Source of the DNA: JAOPZW01 sp036379935
GTDB lineage: Bacteria > Actinomycetota > Thermoleophilia > Solirubrobacterales > Solirubrobacteraceae
Assembly (NCBI GenBank): GCA_036379935.1
Contig: DASVFT010000168.1
Location: forward strand, 1 to 64,000
Direction: 5' to 3'
Length of the DNA stretch: 64,000 nt
The notes beneath the pieces were generated by a model. That model worked only from the letters and a program-made list of their open reading frames with translations, searched no databases and had not been told where the DNA came from. Of this stretch, positions 18,496 through 27,293 are shown one piece after another. Positions within the stretch are counted from its first letter, which is position 1, and each line of letters begins with the position of its first letter. Both the position numbers and the translations under genes were made by a program.

Positions 18496-19734
18496 ATGAC
18501 CCGCGCCGACTCGCACAGCACTGGGCTGGACCGCGCCGAGATCAGCCCCGCGGAGTACCGCGGCCGGGCGCGGCGGCTGGCCGACGAGGCGACCGCCCGC
18601 GGACTGGAGGCCGTGCTGGTGTGGTCGAAGGGCGGCGGGACCGTCGACCGCTACGCCGACGTCCTCTACCTCACCAACCACTACACGCAGTTCCCGCACA
18701 TTCCGGACCTGCCGCCCCACTGGGCGGGGCGCGCTCACGCTGCTTGCATCGTGACGCGCGAGGGCGAGACGATCCTCGTGTCCGACATCGCCGACTGGCG
18801 CCGCGATCTGGTGGTGGCCGACCGCGTGGTGGTCGACCTCGATCTGACGCGCGGCGTCGCCGCCGTCCTGGGCGAGCTCGCCCTGGACCGCACGCGGGTC
18901 GGCCTCGCCGCCGCCGAGACGATGGTCCTCGGCACCTGGCGGCTGCTGCGCTCGCGCCTGCCCGGCGTGGAGTGGGTGCCCGTGGACGACGTGCTCGAGC
19001 GCATGCGCGCGATCAAGAGCGACGCGGAGATCGGCGTCATCCGTGAGGCCGTCAAGGTCGGCGACGCGATCATGGGCGCGATGCTCGAGGCCTGCGTCCC
19101 GGGCGCCACCGAGGCCGACGTGGCCGCCGCCGGCTACCACGCGGGGATCGTCCGCGGCTGCGCGCCCTACGACCTTCCGGGCGCGTCGGGACCGAACGCC
19201 AACGCCTTCTCGCACGGCTCACTCCCGTCGTGGTCGCGGCGAACGCTCGAGCCCGGCGACCTCTACCACTCCGACATGTACGGCGCCTACCACGGCTACT
19301 ACTACGACTACACGCGCTCGACCGTCGTCGGCGCCGAGCCGACGGACGACCAGCTGCGGGTGCTCGAGGGCGCGATCGGCGCGGTCGAGGCCGTCATCGA
19401 CGCGCTCGAGCCCGGCGTCACCTTCGGCGACGCCTACGAGCGCGGCGCGGCCTACCTGCGCGACAACGGCTTCGACGCCGGCACGCCCGACGACGTCGTC
19501 TCGGGGCTCGGCCAGGCCTTCCCCTCCTTCGGCCACAGCCTGGGACTGGCGTGGGAGTCGCCGTGGATCGTGCCGGGCAACCCCGCGAGCGTCGCGCCCA
19601 ACATGTACCTCGCCGTCGAGGCCGCGGTCGGTCTGCCCGGCGTCGGCGCCGCGGGCTTCGAGCAGGACGTCCTCATCACGGCCGGTGGCGTCGAGGTGCT
19701 GCCGGCCCTGACGGCGCGCTGGTGGGAGCGCTGA
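18496..19734 (+). CDS. M24 family metallohydrolase, paralogue 1 (creatinase/prolidase fold)
   Basis: 412 residues. An N-terminal creatinase-type domain (LVWSKGGGTVDRYADVLYLT) precedes a pita-bread domain with all five metal ligands: Asp in HSDMYGAYHG, Asp in YYDYTRS, His in FGHSLGL, Glu in LAVEAAVG and Glu in FEQDVLIT. Members include Xaa-Pro peptidases, creatinase, ectoine hydrolase and DMSP lyase; a small-molecule amide hydrolase fits the context better than a peptidase. Its TGA overlaps the ATG of the second paralogue (TGATG). The ATG at 18496 is the first in-frame start after the upstream gap. Confidence 0.88.
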   Translation: MTRADSHSTGLDRAEISPAEYRGRARRLADEATARGLEAVLVWSKGGGTVDRYADVLYLTNHYTQFPHIPDLPPHWAGRAHAACIVTREGETILVSDIADWRRDLVVADRVVVDLDLTRGVAAVLGELALDRTRVGLAAAETMVLGTWRLLRSRLPGVEWVPVDDVLERMRAIKSDAEIGVIREAVKVGDAIMGAMLEACVPGATEADVAAAGYHAGIVRGCAPYDLPGASGPNANAFSHGSLPSWSRRTLEPGDLYHSDMYGAYHGYYYDYTRSTVVGAEPTDDQLRVLEGAIGAVEAVIDALEPGVTFGDAYERGAAYLRDNGFDAGTPDDVVSGLGQAFPSFGHSLGLAWESPWIVPGNPASVAPNMYLAVEAAVGLPGVGAAGFEQDVLITAGGVEVLPALTARWWER

Positions 19735-20942
19735 TGGCCGAGGCGCCCTTTCCCCACAGCGAGTACGAGGAGCGCTGGCGCCGCGCCCAGGCCGCGGCGA
19801 TCGAGCGCGAGCTCGACGGGCTGCTCGTGTGGTCGAAGGGCGGGGGGCCGGTGGACACCTGCGCGGACGTCCTCTACCTGGCCAACCACGTTTCGCCCTT
19901 TCCGCTGATCGCCGACATCCCCGGCCACTGGATCGGGCGTGCGCACGCCGCCGTGGTGCTGCCCAGCGAGGGCGAGCCGACCCTGGTCGTGGACCTGCCC
20001 GATTGGCGCCGCGACCTCGTGCCGGTCGAAGACGTGCGCTTCTCGCTCGACGTCCCGGGGGAGGTCGCGGCGGTGCTGGCGGAGCGCGGCCTCGCCGACG
20101 GCCGGCTCGGGCTCGTCGGCGGCAACGCGATGCTGGTGTCGCCGTACCGCCACCTGCTCAGCTCGGCGCCCGCCGCCGAGCTGGTCGAGGCCGACGATCT
20201 CGTCGAGGCGCTGCGCGCGGACAAGAGCCCGCGCGAGCTCGACCTCCTCCGCGCCGCGGCCGACGCCGGCAACGCGGTCGTGACGGCGATGATGGAGACG
20301 GCGCTGAAGCCGGGTTCGACCGAGGCCGAGGCGATCGCGGCCGGCTACGCGGTGGCCGTGGCGCGGGGCGTCGCCACCTACGACGCCGCCGTCGCCTCAG
20401 GGCCCAACAGCGACTTCTACTCCTACGGACGACTACCCTCGTGGACGACGCGCACGCTCGAGCAGGGCGACTTCTTCCATGTCGACACCTATGGTGCGCT
20501 CGACGGCTACCTCTACGACTTCGCGCGCTGCTGCGTCGTCGGCGGACGGCCCAGCGCCGACCAGCGGGAGGTGCTCGAGGCCGTGATCGACGCCGTCCAT
20601 GCCGGCACCGCGCGGATCCGTCCGGGGGTGCGGGCCCGCGAGCTCTACGAGGCGGTGCACGGCGTGCTCGTGCGGCGCGGGATGACCGGGACGGCGGAGA
20701 ACGGCGAGCTCGTCTCGGCCCTGGACGTGAGCTTCCCCGCCCACGGTCACTCGTTCGGGCTCGGATGGGAGCGGCCATGGCTCGTGCCCGACGAGGACAC
20801 CGAGGTGCGGGCCGGGATGTGCTTCGGCATCGAAGCGATGGCCGGCCGGGCGGGGGTGGGCTCGGCCAAGTTCGAGCAGGACGTGATCGTGACCGCCGAC
20901 GGGGCGGAGCTCCTCACGACGATCCCCACGCATTACTGGTAG
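19734..20942 (+). CDS. M24 family metallohydrolase, paralogue 2 (creatinase/prolidase fold)
   Basis: 402 residues, clearly a duplicate of the preceding gene: both have the LVWSKGGG opening, a WRRDLV motif and the same metal-ligand spacing. Ligands here are Asp in FHVDTYGALDG, Asp in YLYDFARC, His in HGHSFGLGWERPW, Glu in FGIEAMAG and Glu in KFEQDVIVT. Retention of both metal sites suggests either a heteromer or two related substrates. One-base overlap with paralogue 1 and 16 bases before the permease. Confidence 0.88.
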   Translation: MAEAPFPHSEYEERWRRAQAAAIERELDGLLVWSKGGGPVDTCADVLYLANHVSPFPLIADIPGHWIGRAHAAVVLPSEGEPTLVVDLPDWRRDLVPVEDVRFSLDVPGEVAAVLAERGLADGRLGLVGGNAMLVSPYRHLLSSAPAAELVEADDLVEALRADKSPRELDLLRAAADAGNAVVTAMMETALKPGSTEAEAIAAGYAVAVARGVATYDAAVASGPNSDFYSYGRLPSWTTRTLEQGDFFHVDTYGALDGYLYDFARCCVVGGRPSADQREVLEAVIDAVHAGTARIRPGVRARELYEAVHGVLVRRGMTGTAENGELVSALDVSFPAHGHSFGLGWERPWLVPDEDTEVRAGMCFGIEAMAGRAGVGSAKFEQDVIVTADGAELLTTIPTHYW

Positions 20943-20958
20943 GTACGAGCGACAGGAG

Positions 20959-22557
20959 ATGGAGATGGTCGAGGGCGAGCTTCATCATCGGCAGACATCG
21001 GGCCTCGTCCGCGAGGGCAAGCCGTCGGACGCGATCTTCTTCAACTTCTTCGGCGGCACGCTGGGGCCGGTGATCGGCTGGACGCTGCTGTTCGGGATCG
21101 CGTTCTATCCCGGCTCGAACGTCCTGCTGAGCGTGGCGCTGGCCTTCCTGTTCTGCCTGGGCCTGAACGTCACCTACGCCTACTTCTCGGCGATCATGCC
21201 GCGCTCGGGCGGCGACTACGTCTTCATCAGCCGCACGTTCCACCCGTGGCTGGGGTTCGCCGCCAACGCCAGCTTCATGTTCTGGCTGACGTTCTACATC
21301 GGCACCGCCGGCGCCCTCATCGGTCAGCTCGGGCTCTCCACGGTCTTCCGCGAGCTCGGGCAGTGGACCGGGCACGCGAACTGGGCGACGTGGGGCGACT
21401 GGTTCTACACCGACTGGGGTCGCTTCCTCTCCGGGCTGGCGGTCATCGCCATCGTCGGCCCGCTGATCATCGTCAGTCGCCGCGGCCTGCGCACCTACTT
21501 CCGCTTCCAGAAGTACGTCTTCATGGTCTGCATCCTCACGCTGTTGCTGACCATCGTCGCCACGCTCCTCATGTCCCGGACGGGCTTCATCAGCGCCTTC
21601 AACGACTACGCGGCTTCGTTCTCCGGCAAGGCGGACACGCACGCCTTCATCCTCGAGAAGGGCGGGCCGCACGGAGGCTTCGACCTCGAGCAGACGCTGC
21701 TCGCGGTCACCTGGCCCTTCTACATGACGTCGTTCCTGCTCATGTCGGCCTACTGGGCCGGCGAGCACCGGACCGGGCTCCGGGCGCACCTGACGGGCAT
21801 CGTCGGCGCCTACGTGCTCGCGTTCGTGCTGACCATGGTCTCCGTCGCGGTGAGCCTCCAGGCGTTCGGCGTCGACTTCCTCAACGCGCTCGGGCTGGCC
21901 GACCCGGCCAGCTACGGGATGGGCTTCACCCCGTACTACGTCGAGCTGGTGGGGGCGTGGACAGGACCGGTGCTGGCGATCATCATGGCGATTGGCCTCG
22001 GCGCCTGGCTGCTGCCCTACGTGCCGGCGCTCTCGATCATGGTGACGCGCAGCATGCTGGCCTGGTCCTTCGACGGCGTGATGCCGAAGTGGCTGGGCGA
22101 CGTCGATCCCCGGACCAGCAACCCGGTCAACGCGACGCTCGTCACCTACGCCAGCGCGATCTTCCTGCTCGCGCTCTACGCCTTCACGCCGTGGTTCACG
22201 GTCGTGACGGCGCTGCTCGGCTTCGCGGTCACGTTCTTCATCACCTGCGTGGCGGGCATCGTCTTCCCGTACCGCCGGCGCGAGCTGTTCGAGGCCTCCC
22301 AGGGCGGGACGCGCTTCGCCGGCGTCCCGGTCCTGTCCATCGCGGGCGCGGCCGGCGCGCTGGGGATCGCGGCCATCGCCGTGATCCTCGTGCGCGACCC
22401 GAGCTCGGGCACGAACTGGCCGGCCAACAAGGGCCAGATCTACGGCATCGTCGCAGCGTTCGTGGCCGCCGCCCTCATCTACTTCGTCTCGACCGCGCTC
22501 CAGCGGCGCCGCGGCGTGGACATCGGCGTCGCCTACCGCGCGCTGCCGCGGGAGTAG
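20959..22557 (+). CDS. APC-superfamily amino acid/amine permease
   Basis: 532 residues with about 12-13 hydrophobic helices; NFFGGTLGP and YAYFSAIMPRSGGDYVFISR match the APC transporter signature. It probably imports or exchanges the substrate of the surrounding hydrolases. GGAG directly touches the ATG at 20959, while an in-frame ATG at 20965 has a six-base gap and is the likelier start (526-530 residues). A long loop between helices (about residues 215-245) is unusually hydrophilic. Two bases precede the next gene. Confidence 0.88.
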   Translation: MEMVEGELHHRQTSGLVREGKPSDAIFFNFFGGTLGPVIGWTLLFGIAFYPGSNVLLSVALAFLFCLGLNVTYAYFSAIMPRSGGDYVFISRTFHPWLGFAANASFMFWLTFYIGTAGALIGQLGLSTVFRELGQWTGHANWATWGDWFYTDWGRFLSGLAVIAIVGPLIIVSRRGLRTYFRFQKYVFMVCILTLLLTIVATLLMSRTGFISAFNDYAASFSGKADTHAFILEKGGPHGGFDLEQTLLAVTWPFYMTSFLLMSAYWAGEHRTGLRAHLTGIVGAYVLAFVLTMVSVAVSLQAFGVDFLNALGLADPASYGMGFTPYYVELVGAWTGPVLAIIMAIGLGAWLLPYVPALSIMVTRSMLAWSFDGVMPKWLGDVDPRTSNPVNATLVTYASAIFLLALYAFTPWFTVVTALLGFAVTFFITCVAGIVFPYRRRELFEASQGGTRFAGVPVLSIAGAAGALGIAAIAVILVRDPSSGTNWPANKGQIYGIVAAFVAAALIYFVSTALQRRRGVDIGVAYRALPRE

Positions 22558-22559
22558 GG

Positions 22560-23558
22560 ATGCCGTTCGGCCGGCGCCGATCTCGCGAGAGCGGCAGGCG
22601 CCCACTCCGGCTGTTCTTCGCCACCGACCTGCACGCCTCGGACATCTGCTTCGGCAAGTTCCTCAGCGCCGCACGGGTGTACGAGGTCGATGCCCTCGTC
22701 CTCGGCGGCGACCTGACCGGCAAGTCGCTCGTCCCCCTCGTGCGCGACGGGTCGGGCTACCGCGAGGGGTTGGGCGACGGCGGGCGCCGGCTGGAGTGCG
22801 CGAGCGAGCTGCGCGACTACGAAGCGCAGGTGGCCGATCTGGGCTCCTACCCGGTGCGGGTCGAGCGCGACGAGGCCGAGGCGCTGGCCCGCGATCACAA
22901 CGCGCTGGCCCGCACCCTGCGCCGCGAGGCCGCGGCGCGCGCGACGCAGTGGGCCGCGCTGGCCGAGGAGCGTCTGTCCGCCAGCGGCGTGCGCTGCTAC
23001 CTGACCGGCGGCAACGACGACCCGCCCGAGGTGCTGGCCGCGCTCTCGGAGGCGGCCGGCGAGCGGATCGAGGTCTGCGACGGCCGGTCGGTCGAGATCA
23101 CCGACGACACCGAGCTCGTCAGCGTCGGCTACAGCAACCCGACACCGTGGGACACGCCGCGCGAGGTGCCCGAGCCACGGCTGCGCGAGCTGATCGAGGC
23201 GGCCGTCGAGCAGGCCGACGACCCGCGCCGCGCCCTCTTCAACATCCACCCGCCGCCGCGCGACACCGGGCTCGGCCGCTGCCCCGAGCTCGACACCTCG
23301 ACCGACCCTCCGCGACCGGTGCGGGTCTCGGGTGAGCTCGTCTACACCGACGCCGGCAGCTCGGCCGTGCGCGATAGCCTGCTCGCGCACCAGCCGCTCG
23401 TCGGCCTGCACGGACATATCCACGAGTCGCGCGCCGCGGCCAAGCTCGGCGCCACCGTCGTGCTGAATCCCGGAAGCACCTATCGCGAGGGAATCCTGCG
23501 GGGCGTGCTGGTCACGCTCCACGGCACGCGCGTCTCCTATCAGTTCACCTCCGGATGA
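22560..23558 (+). CDS. calcineurin-like metallophosphoesterase
   Basis: 332 residues. Motifs LFFATDLHAS (DxH), VLGGDLTGK (GGDxxG), TGGNDD (GNxD in place of GNHE) and LHGHIHES (GHxH) place it in the metallophosphoesterase superfamily; the rest, including a Glu/Arg-rich helical insert around residues 75-150, is not typical of a named subfamily. It may hydrolyse a phosphoester or act as a regulatory phosphatase. Starts two bases after the permease stop and overlaps the M20 gene by four bases. Confidence 0.82.
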   Translation: MPFGRRRSRESGRRPLRLFFATDLHASDICFGKFLSAARVYEVDALVLGGDLTGKSLVPLVRDGSGYREGLGDGGRRLECASELRDYEAQVADLGSYPVRVERDEAEALARDHNALARTLRREAAARATQWAALAEERLSASGVRCYLTGGNDDPPEVLAALSEAAGERIEVCDGRSVEITDDTELVSVGYSNPTPWDTPREVPEPRLRELIEAAVEQADDPRRALFNIHPPPRDTGLGRCPELDTSTDPPRPVRVSGELVYTDAGSSAVRDSLLAHQPLVGLHGHIHESRAAAKLGATVVLNPGSTYREGILRGVLVTLHGTRVSYQFTSG

Positions 23559-24880
23559 GCGCGCAGGCCGCGTCGGCCGAGGCGCTGTGCCAAGCCGTCG
23601 CGGGGCGCCGCGACGAGCTCGCGGCGCTCGCCGCCCAGCTCGTCGCGCTCGACACGACGGCGCGGATGCCGGGCGATCCACCGCGCCGCGAGGCGGACTT
23701 CCAGGCGCTGCTGGCCGAGCGCCTGCGCCGCGCCGGGGCGAGCGTCGACGTCTGGGAGCCCGCGCCGGGCGACGTCGCGCCGTGGGCGCGGCAGATCGGC
23801 ACCGACAGGCTGTCCTTCGACGGGCGTCCGCAGCTGCTGGCCCGCTGGCGCGGCGAAGAGGGCGGTCGCAGCCTCATCCTCAACGGCCACATCGACGCGG
23901 TGTCGGCCGAGCCCCGGGAGCGGTGGTCGGTCGACCCGTTCGCCGGTGAGATCGTCGACGGCAGGCTCGTCGGGCGCGGGGCCGTCGACATGAAGGGCGG
24001 GATCGCGGCAATGGTGATCGCTGCCGAGACGGTGGTCGCCGAGGTGGGTCGCCTGCCCGGCGACCTGCTCGTCAACACGGTGACCGACGAGGAGTCGTCG
24101 GGCGCGGGCGCGCTGGCCTGCATCGCGGCCGGCGTGTCGGCCGACGCGGTCATCGTGCCCGAGCCCACCGGCTTCGACGTCTGGGTCGCCTGCCGCGGCT
24201 CGCTCACCCCGACCTTCCATGTCAGCGGACGGTCCGCGCATGCGGAGCTGCCACAGCCGCCGTGGGAGGATGGCGGTGCCGTGAACGCGATCGAGAAGCT
24301 GGGGGTGGTGCTCGACGCAGTGCAGCGCTTGCGCGACGAATGGCGCGAGCGCGATGACCAGCGGCATGCGTACCTCGCGCCAGGCACGATCGTGCCGGTG
24401 CTGGTCAAGGGCGGCGAGTGGTTCGTCAGCTACCCCGCGCAGGCGGAGCTGACCTGCGAGCTCATGTACCTGCCCACCGCGGTGGACGAGCACGGCGAGG
24501 GCCGGCGCGTCGAGCGCGAGGTGACGGAATGGATCGAGCAGGCCGTCGAGCGAGCGGACGACGAGTGGCTGCGGCGTCATCCCCCGACCATCGACTGGGG
24601 CTCGGACATCCCGCCGGCCGAGATCGACCCCGAGCACCCGCTGGCGCGCGCGATGACCGCGGCGGCGCTCCAGGCCGGCCTTCCGAGCCGGGTCGGCGGC
24701 TTCGACTCGTGGTACGACGGCGCCTCGTTCATCCGCGCCAAGGGCGTTCCCGCGGTCGCCTTCGGCCCGCCCGAGACGGCAAGCGCGCACGCCATCGACG
24801 AGAGCGTGGCGATCGACGACCTCGTGCGCTGCGCTCAGGCCCTTGCGCTGGCCGCCGCCAGGTGGTGCAGACCGGCGTGA
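23555..24880 (+). CDS. M20 family metallohydrolase (ArgE/DapE-type deacylase)
   Basis: 441 residues. Metal and catalytic residues are visible in LNGHIDAVS, GAVDMKGG, DEESSGAG and PEPTG, with the lid/dimerisation domain in the middle (FHVSGRSAHAE). Members remove N-acyl or N-carbamoyl groups or cleave dipeptides. In this operon it would act after or before the M24 hydrolases on an acylated amino compound. ATGA overlap at both ends (23555-23558 and GTGA 24877-24880) shows tight coupling. Confidence 0.9.
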   Translation: MSAQAASAEALCQAVAGRRDELAALAAQLVALDTTARMPGDPPRREADFQALLAERLRRAGASVDVWEPAPGDVAPWARQIGTDRLSFDGRPQLLARWRGEEGGRSLILNGHIDAVSAEPRERWSVDPFAGEIVDGRLVGRGAVDMKGGIAAMVIAAETVVAEVGRLPGDLLVNTVTDEESSGAGALACIAAGVSADAVIVPEPTGFDVWVACRGSLTPTFHVSGRSAHAELPQPPWEDGGAVNAIEKLGVVLDAVQRLRDEWRERDDQRHAYLAPGTIVPVLVKGGEWFVSYPAQAELTCELMYLPTAVDEHGEGRRVEREVTEWIEQAVERADDEWLRRHPPTIDWGSDIPPAEIDPEHPLARAMTAAALQAGLPSRVGGFDSWYDGASFIRAKGVPAVAFGPPETASAHAIDESVAIDDLVRCAQALALAAARWCRPA

Positions 24881-25884
24881 AGCACGACGCCGACGTGTCG
24901 GTGCGCGAGCTCTCGCCGGGCGAGCGCAAGGCCGTGGCTCTGCTGCAGGACGATGGTCGCACCAGCTTTGCCCACATGAGCAAGGTCCTGGAGGTTCCGG
25001 AGCCGACGCTGCGTCGCATGGTCCGCCGGCTGATCGGCGAACGCGTCATCGCGATCACGGCCGTCGCCAACCCGCGCCTGCTCGGACTCAACGCGATGGC
25101 GTGGATGGCGGTGCGCGCCGACTGGTCACAGACCCAGGGCCTGCCCGCCCGGATGCTCGAGATCAGCGGCGTGGACTACGTGGCGACCACCACCGGCAGC
25201 TTCCAGCTCTTCGCGGAGATCGGCGCGCGCGACACCATCGACCTGATGCAGCGGATCGAGCTCATGCGCGCGCTGCCCGGCGTGCGCTCCACCGAGACGT
25301 TCGTCTACCTCGACCTCTTCCACCAGGAGTTCCGCTGGGTGGGGCCGGGACTGAGCACGCCGGCGGCACGGCGCGGCGTCGGTGGCACCCGGCCCGTGGG
25401 CGAGCTGGAGCAGAAGCTCATCCTCGAGCTGCGCCGCGACGGGCGCAAGTCGTTTCGCAAGATCGCCCAGGACCTGTCGGTCTCCGAGCGTCAGGTGCGG
25501 CGGGCCTACGCCGGCCTGACCGATTCCGGCGCGGCGCGCGTGATCGCCGTCCTCAACCCCGCGCGGATGGGGCTCAAGTCGATGGCCCTGCTCGGCATGC
25601 GGGTGAGCCCATCGGTGTCGGTGCAGCGACTCGCCGCGGCGCTGGCGGACGAGCCGCGCGTCGACTACCTGGTCATCTGCACGGGGCGCTTCGACGTGCT
25701 CGCCGAAGTGGCCTGCACCGGCCCCGAGGAGCTGGCGAGCGTGGTCGAGGATCGGCTCGGCGCGATCGACGGCGTCCAGGACATCGAGGTCTTCTCCTAC
25801 CTGCGCCTGCAGTACCGCGACGAGAGCGTGTGGAGCGCCGGCCGGGTGTCGGCCCTCGAACGCGACGGTGGCAGCGTCGCGTGA
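24877..25884 (+). CDS. duplicated Lrp/AsnC-family regulator (two HTH and two ligand domains)
   Basis: 335 residues, twice a normal Lrp. The first half has an AsnC HTH (GRTSFAHMSKVLEVPEPTLRR) and a RAM-like ligand domain; the second half (from about residue 170) repeats HTH (GRKSFRKIAQDLSVSERQVRR) and ligand domain. Lrp proteins normally dimerise through these domains and respond to amino acids, so this is a covalent pseudo-dimer. It lies inside the operon it presumably regulates, sharing GTGA overlaps with both neighbours. Start GTG is set by the overlap. Confidence 0.9.
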   Translation: MKHDADVSVRELSPGERKAVALLQDDGRTSFAHMSKVLEVPEPTLRRMVRRLIGERVIAITAVANPRLLGLNAMAWMAVRADWSQTQGLPARMLEISGVDYVATTTGSFQLFAEIGARDTIDLMQRIELMRALPGVRSTETFVYLDLFHQEFRWVGPGLSTPAARRGVGGTRPVGELEQKLILELRRDGRKSFRKIAQDLSVSERQVRRAYAGLTDSGAARVIAVLNPARMGLKSMALLGMRVSPSVSVQRLAAALADEPRVDYLVICTGRFDVLAEVACTGPEELASVVEDRLGAIDGVQDIEVFSYLRLQYRDESVWSAGRVSALERDGGSVA

Positions 25885-27266
25885 GGAGCCTGTGGCTGCG
25901 CGAGGCGCTGGGCGGCGAGCCCGAGCGGCAACCGCTCGAGGGCGACCGGCGCCTGGACGTGTGCATCGTCGGCGGCGGCTTCACCGGGCTGTGGACGGCG
26001 CTGCGGCTCAAGGAGCTCGAGCCCGCCCTCGACGTGGGGATCGTGGAGGCCGATGTCTGCGGTGGCGGCGCCAGCGGGCGCAACGGCGGCTTCGTGCTCA
26101 GCTGGTGGGCCAAGTTCGCGACGCTTCAGAAGCTCTGCGGGGTCGAGGAGGCGCTGCGGCTGGCGCGCGCTTCGGCCAGCGCGGTCGACGAGATCGGCGC
26201 GGTGTGCGAGCGCGAGGGCATCGACGCGCACTACCGCCGTGACGGCTGGCTGTGGACGGCCACGAGCGCGGCGCAGATGGGGGCGTGGGAGTCGACCGTG
26301 ACCGCCGTGCGCCGCCACGGCGAGGAGCCGTTCGTCGCGCTGGAGCCGGGCGAGGCCGCGGAGCGGGCGGGGGCGGCGACGCACCTTGGCGGCGTGTTCG
26401 AGCCGACCGCGGCCAGCGTCCAGCCCGCCCTGCTGGCCCGCGGGCTGCGCCGCGCCGCACTGGATCGCGGCGTGCAGATCTTCGAGGGCACGCCGATGCT
26501 CGGACTGACGCGCTCGGCGCCGCCGCGGGTGCGAACGCCCGGTGGCACGATCACCGCCGACCGCGTGGTGCTCGCCCTCAACGCGTGGGCGGCCCGGCTG
26601 CGCGAGCTGCGCCGCCGGCTCGTGGTCATTGCCAGCGACATGGTCGCCACCGCGCCGGCGCCCGAGCGCATCGCCGAGCTCGGCTGGGGCGGGCTGTGCA
26701 TCTCGGACTCGCGGATGCTCGTCAACTACTTCCGCGCCACGCGCGACGGGCGGGTGGCGTGGGGGAAGGCCGGCGGCACGCTGGCCTTCGCCGGGCGCGT
26801 GGGGCGGTCCTTCCAGGGGACCTCGCCGCGGGCGGCCGCCGTCGCCGCGAGCATGCGCCGCCTCTACCCCCAGCTCGCCGACGTGGAGGTGGACGCGAGC
26901 TGGACCGGCCCCATCGACCGCTCCACCTCGGGCCTGCCCTTCTTCGCCCGGCTCGGCGAGCGGCCCGACCTGCTGGTCGGCGCCGGGTACTCGGGCAACG
27001 GCGTGGGCCCGAGCCTGCTCGGCGGCCGGATCCTGGCTTCGCTCACGCTCGGGCTGGACGACGAATGGGCGTCCTCGGGCCTCGTCGGCCTGCCGGCCGG
27101 CGGCTTCCCTCCCGAGCCCGCCCGCTACGTCGGCGGCCTCGCCGTGCGCGCCGCGGTGGAGCGCAAGGAGGCCGCCGAGGACGCGGGCCGCGCGCCGGCC
27201 CGCCGCGACCGCGCGCTCGCCGGCCTCGCCCCGGCCGGCCTGGTGCCGACCAACGCCGACGCCTAG
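25881..27266 (+). CDS. FAD-dependent amine oxidoreductase (DAO/PuuB-like)
   Basis: 461 residues from a GTG. FAD motif VCIVGGGFTGLWTALRL near residue 30 and GASGRNGGF, then a C-terminal GYSGNGVGPSLLGGR, match the DAO family that includes gamma-glutamylputrescine oxidase and glycine-type oxidases. It should oxidise an amine to an imine with H2O2 release or with another acceptor. It ends the 17.5-27.3 kb plus-strand run and overlaps the double Lrp by four bases. The last ~30 residues are Ala/Arg-rich and likely disordered. Confidence 0.88.
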   Translation: MRSLWLREALGGEPERQPLEGDRRLDVCIVGGGFTGLWTALRLKELEPALDVGIVEADVCGGGASGRNGGFVLSWWAKFATLQKLCGVEEALRLARASASAVDEIGAVCEREGIDAHYRRDGWLWTATSAAQMGAWESTVTAVRRHGEEPFVALEPGEAAERAGAATHLGGVFEPTAASVQPALLARGLRRAALDRGVQIFEGTPMLGLTRSAPPRVRTPGGTITADRVVLALNAWAARLRELRRRLVVIASDMVATAPAPERIAELGWGGLCISDSRMLVNYFRATRDGRVAWGKAGGTLAFAGRVGRSFQGTSPRAAAVAASMRRLYPQLADVEVDASWTGPIDRSTSGLPFFARLGERPDLLVGAGYSGNGVGPSLLGGRILASLTLGLDDEWASSGLVGLPAGGFPPEPARYVGGLAVRAAVERKEAAEDAGRAPARRDRALAGLAPAGLVPTNADA

Positions 27267-27293
27267 CCGTGTACCGACTCGGCTGGTGTGCGC

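Noticed and set aside
18496..27266. Ectoine degradation assigned to the M24, M20, aminotransferase and Lrp genes.
   Set aside because: The M24 sequences do not show the ectoine hydrolase opening motif I know, and no AstE-type EutE/DoeB or doeC gene is present, so only a general catabolic role is claimed.
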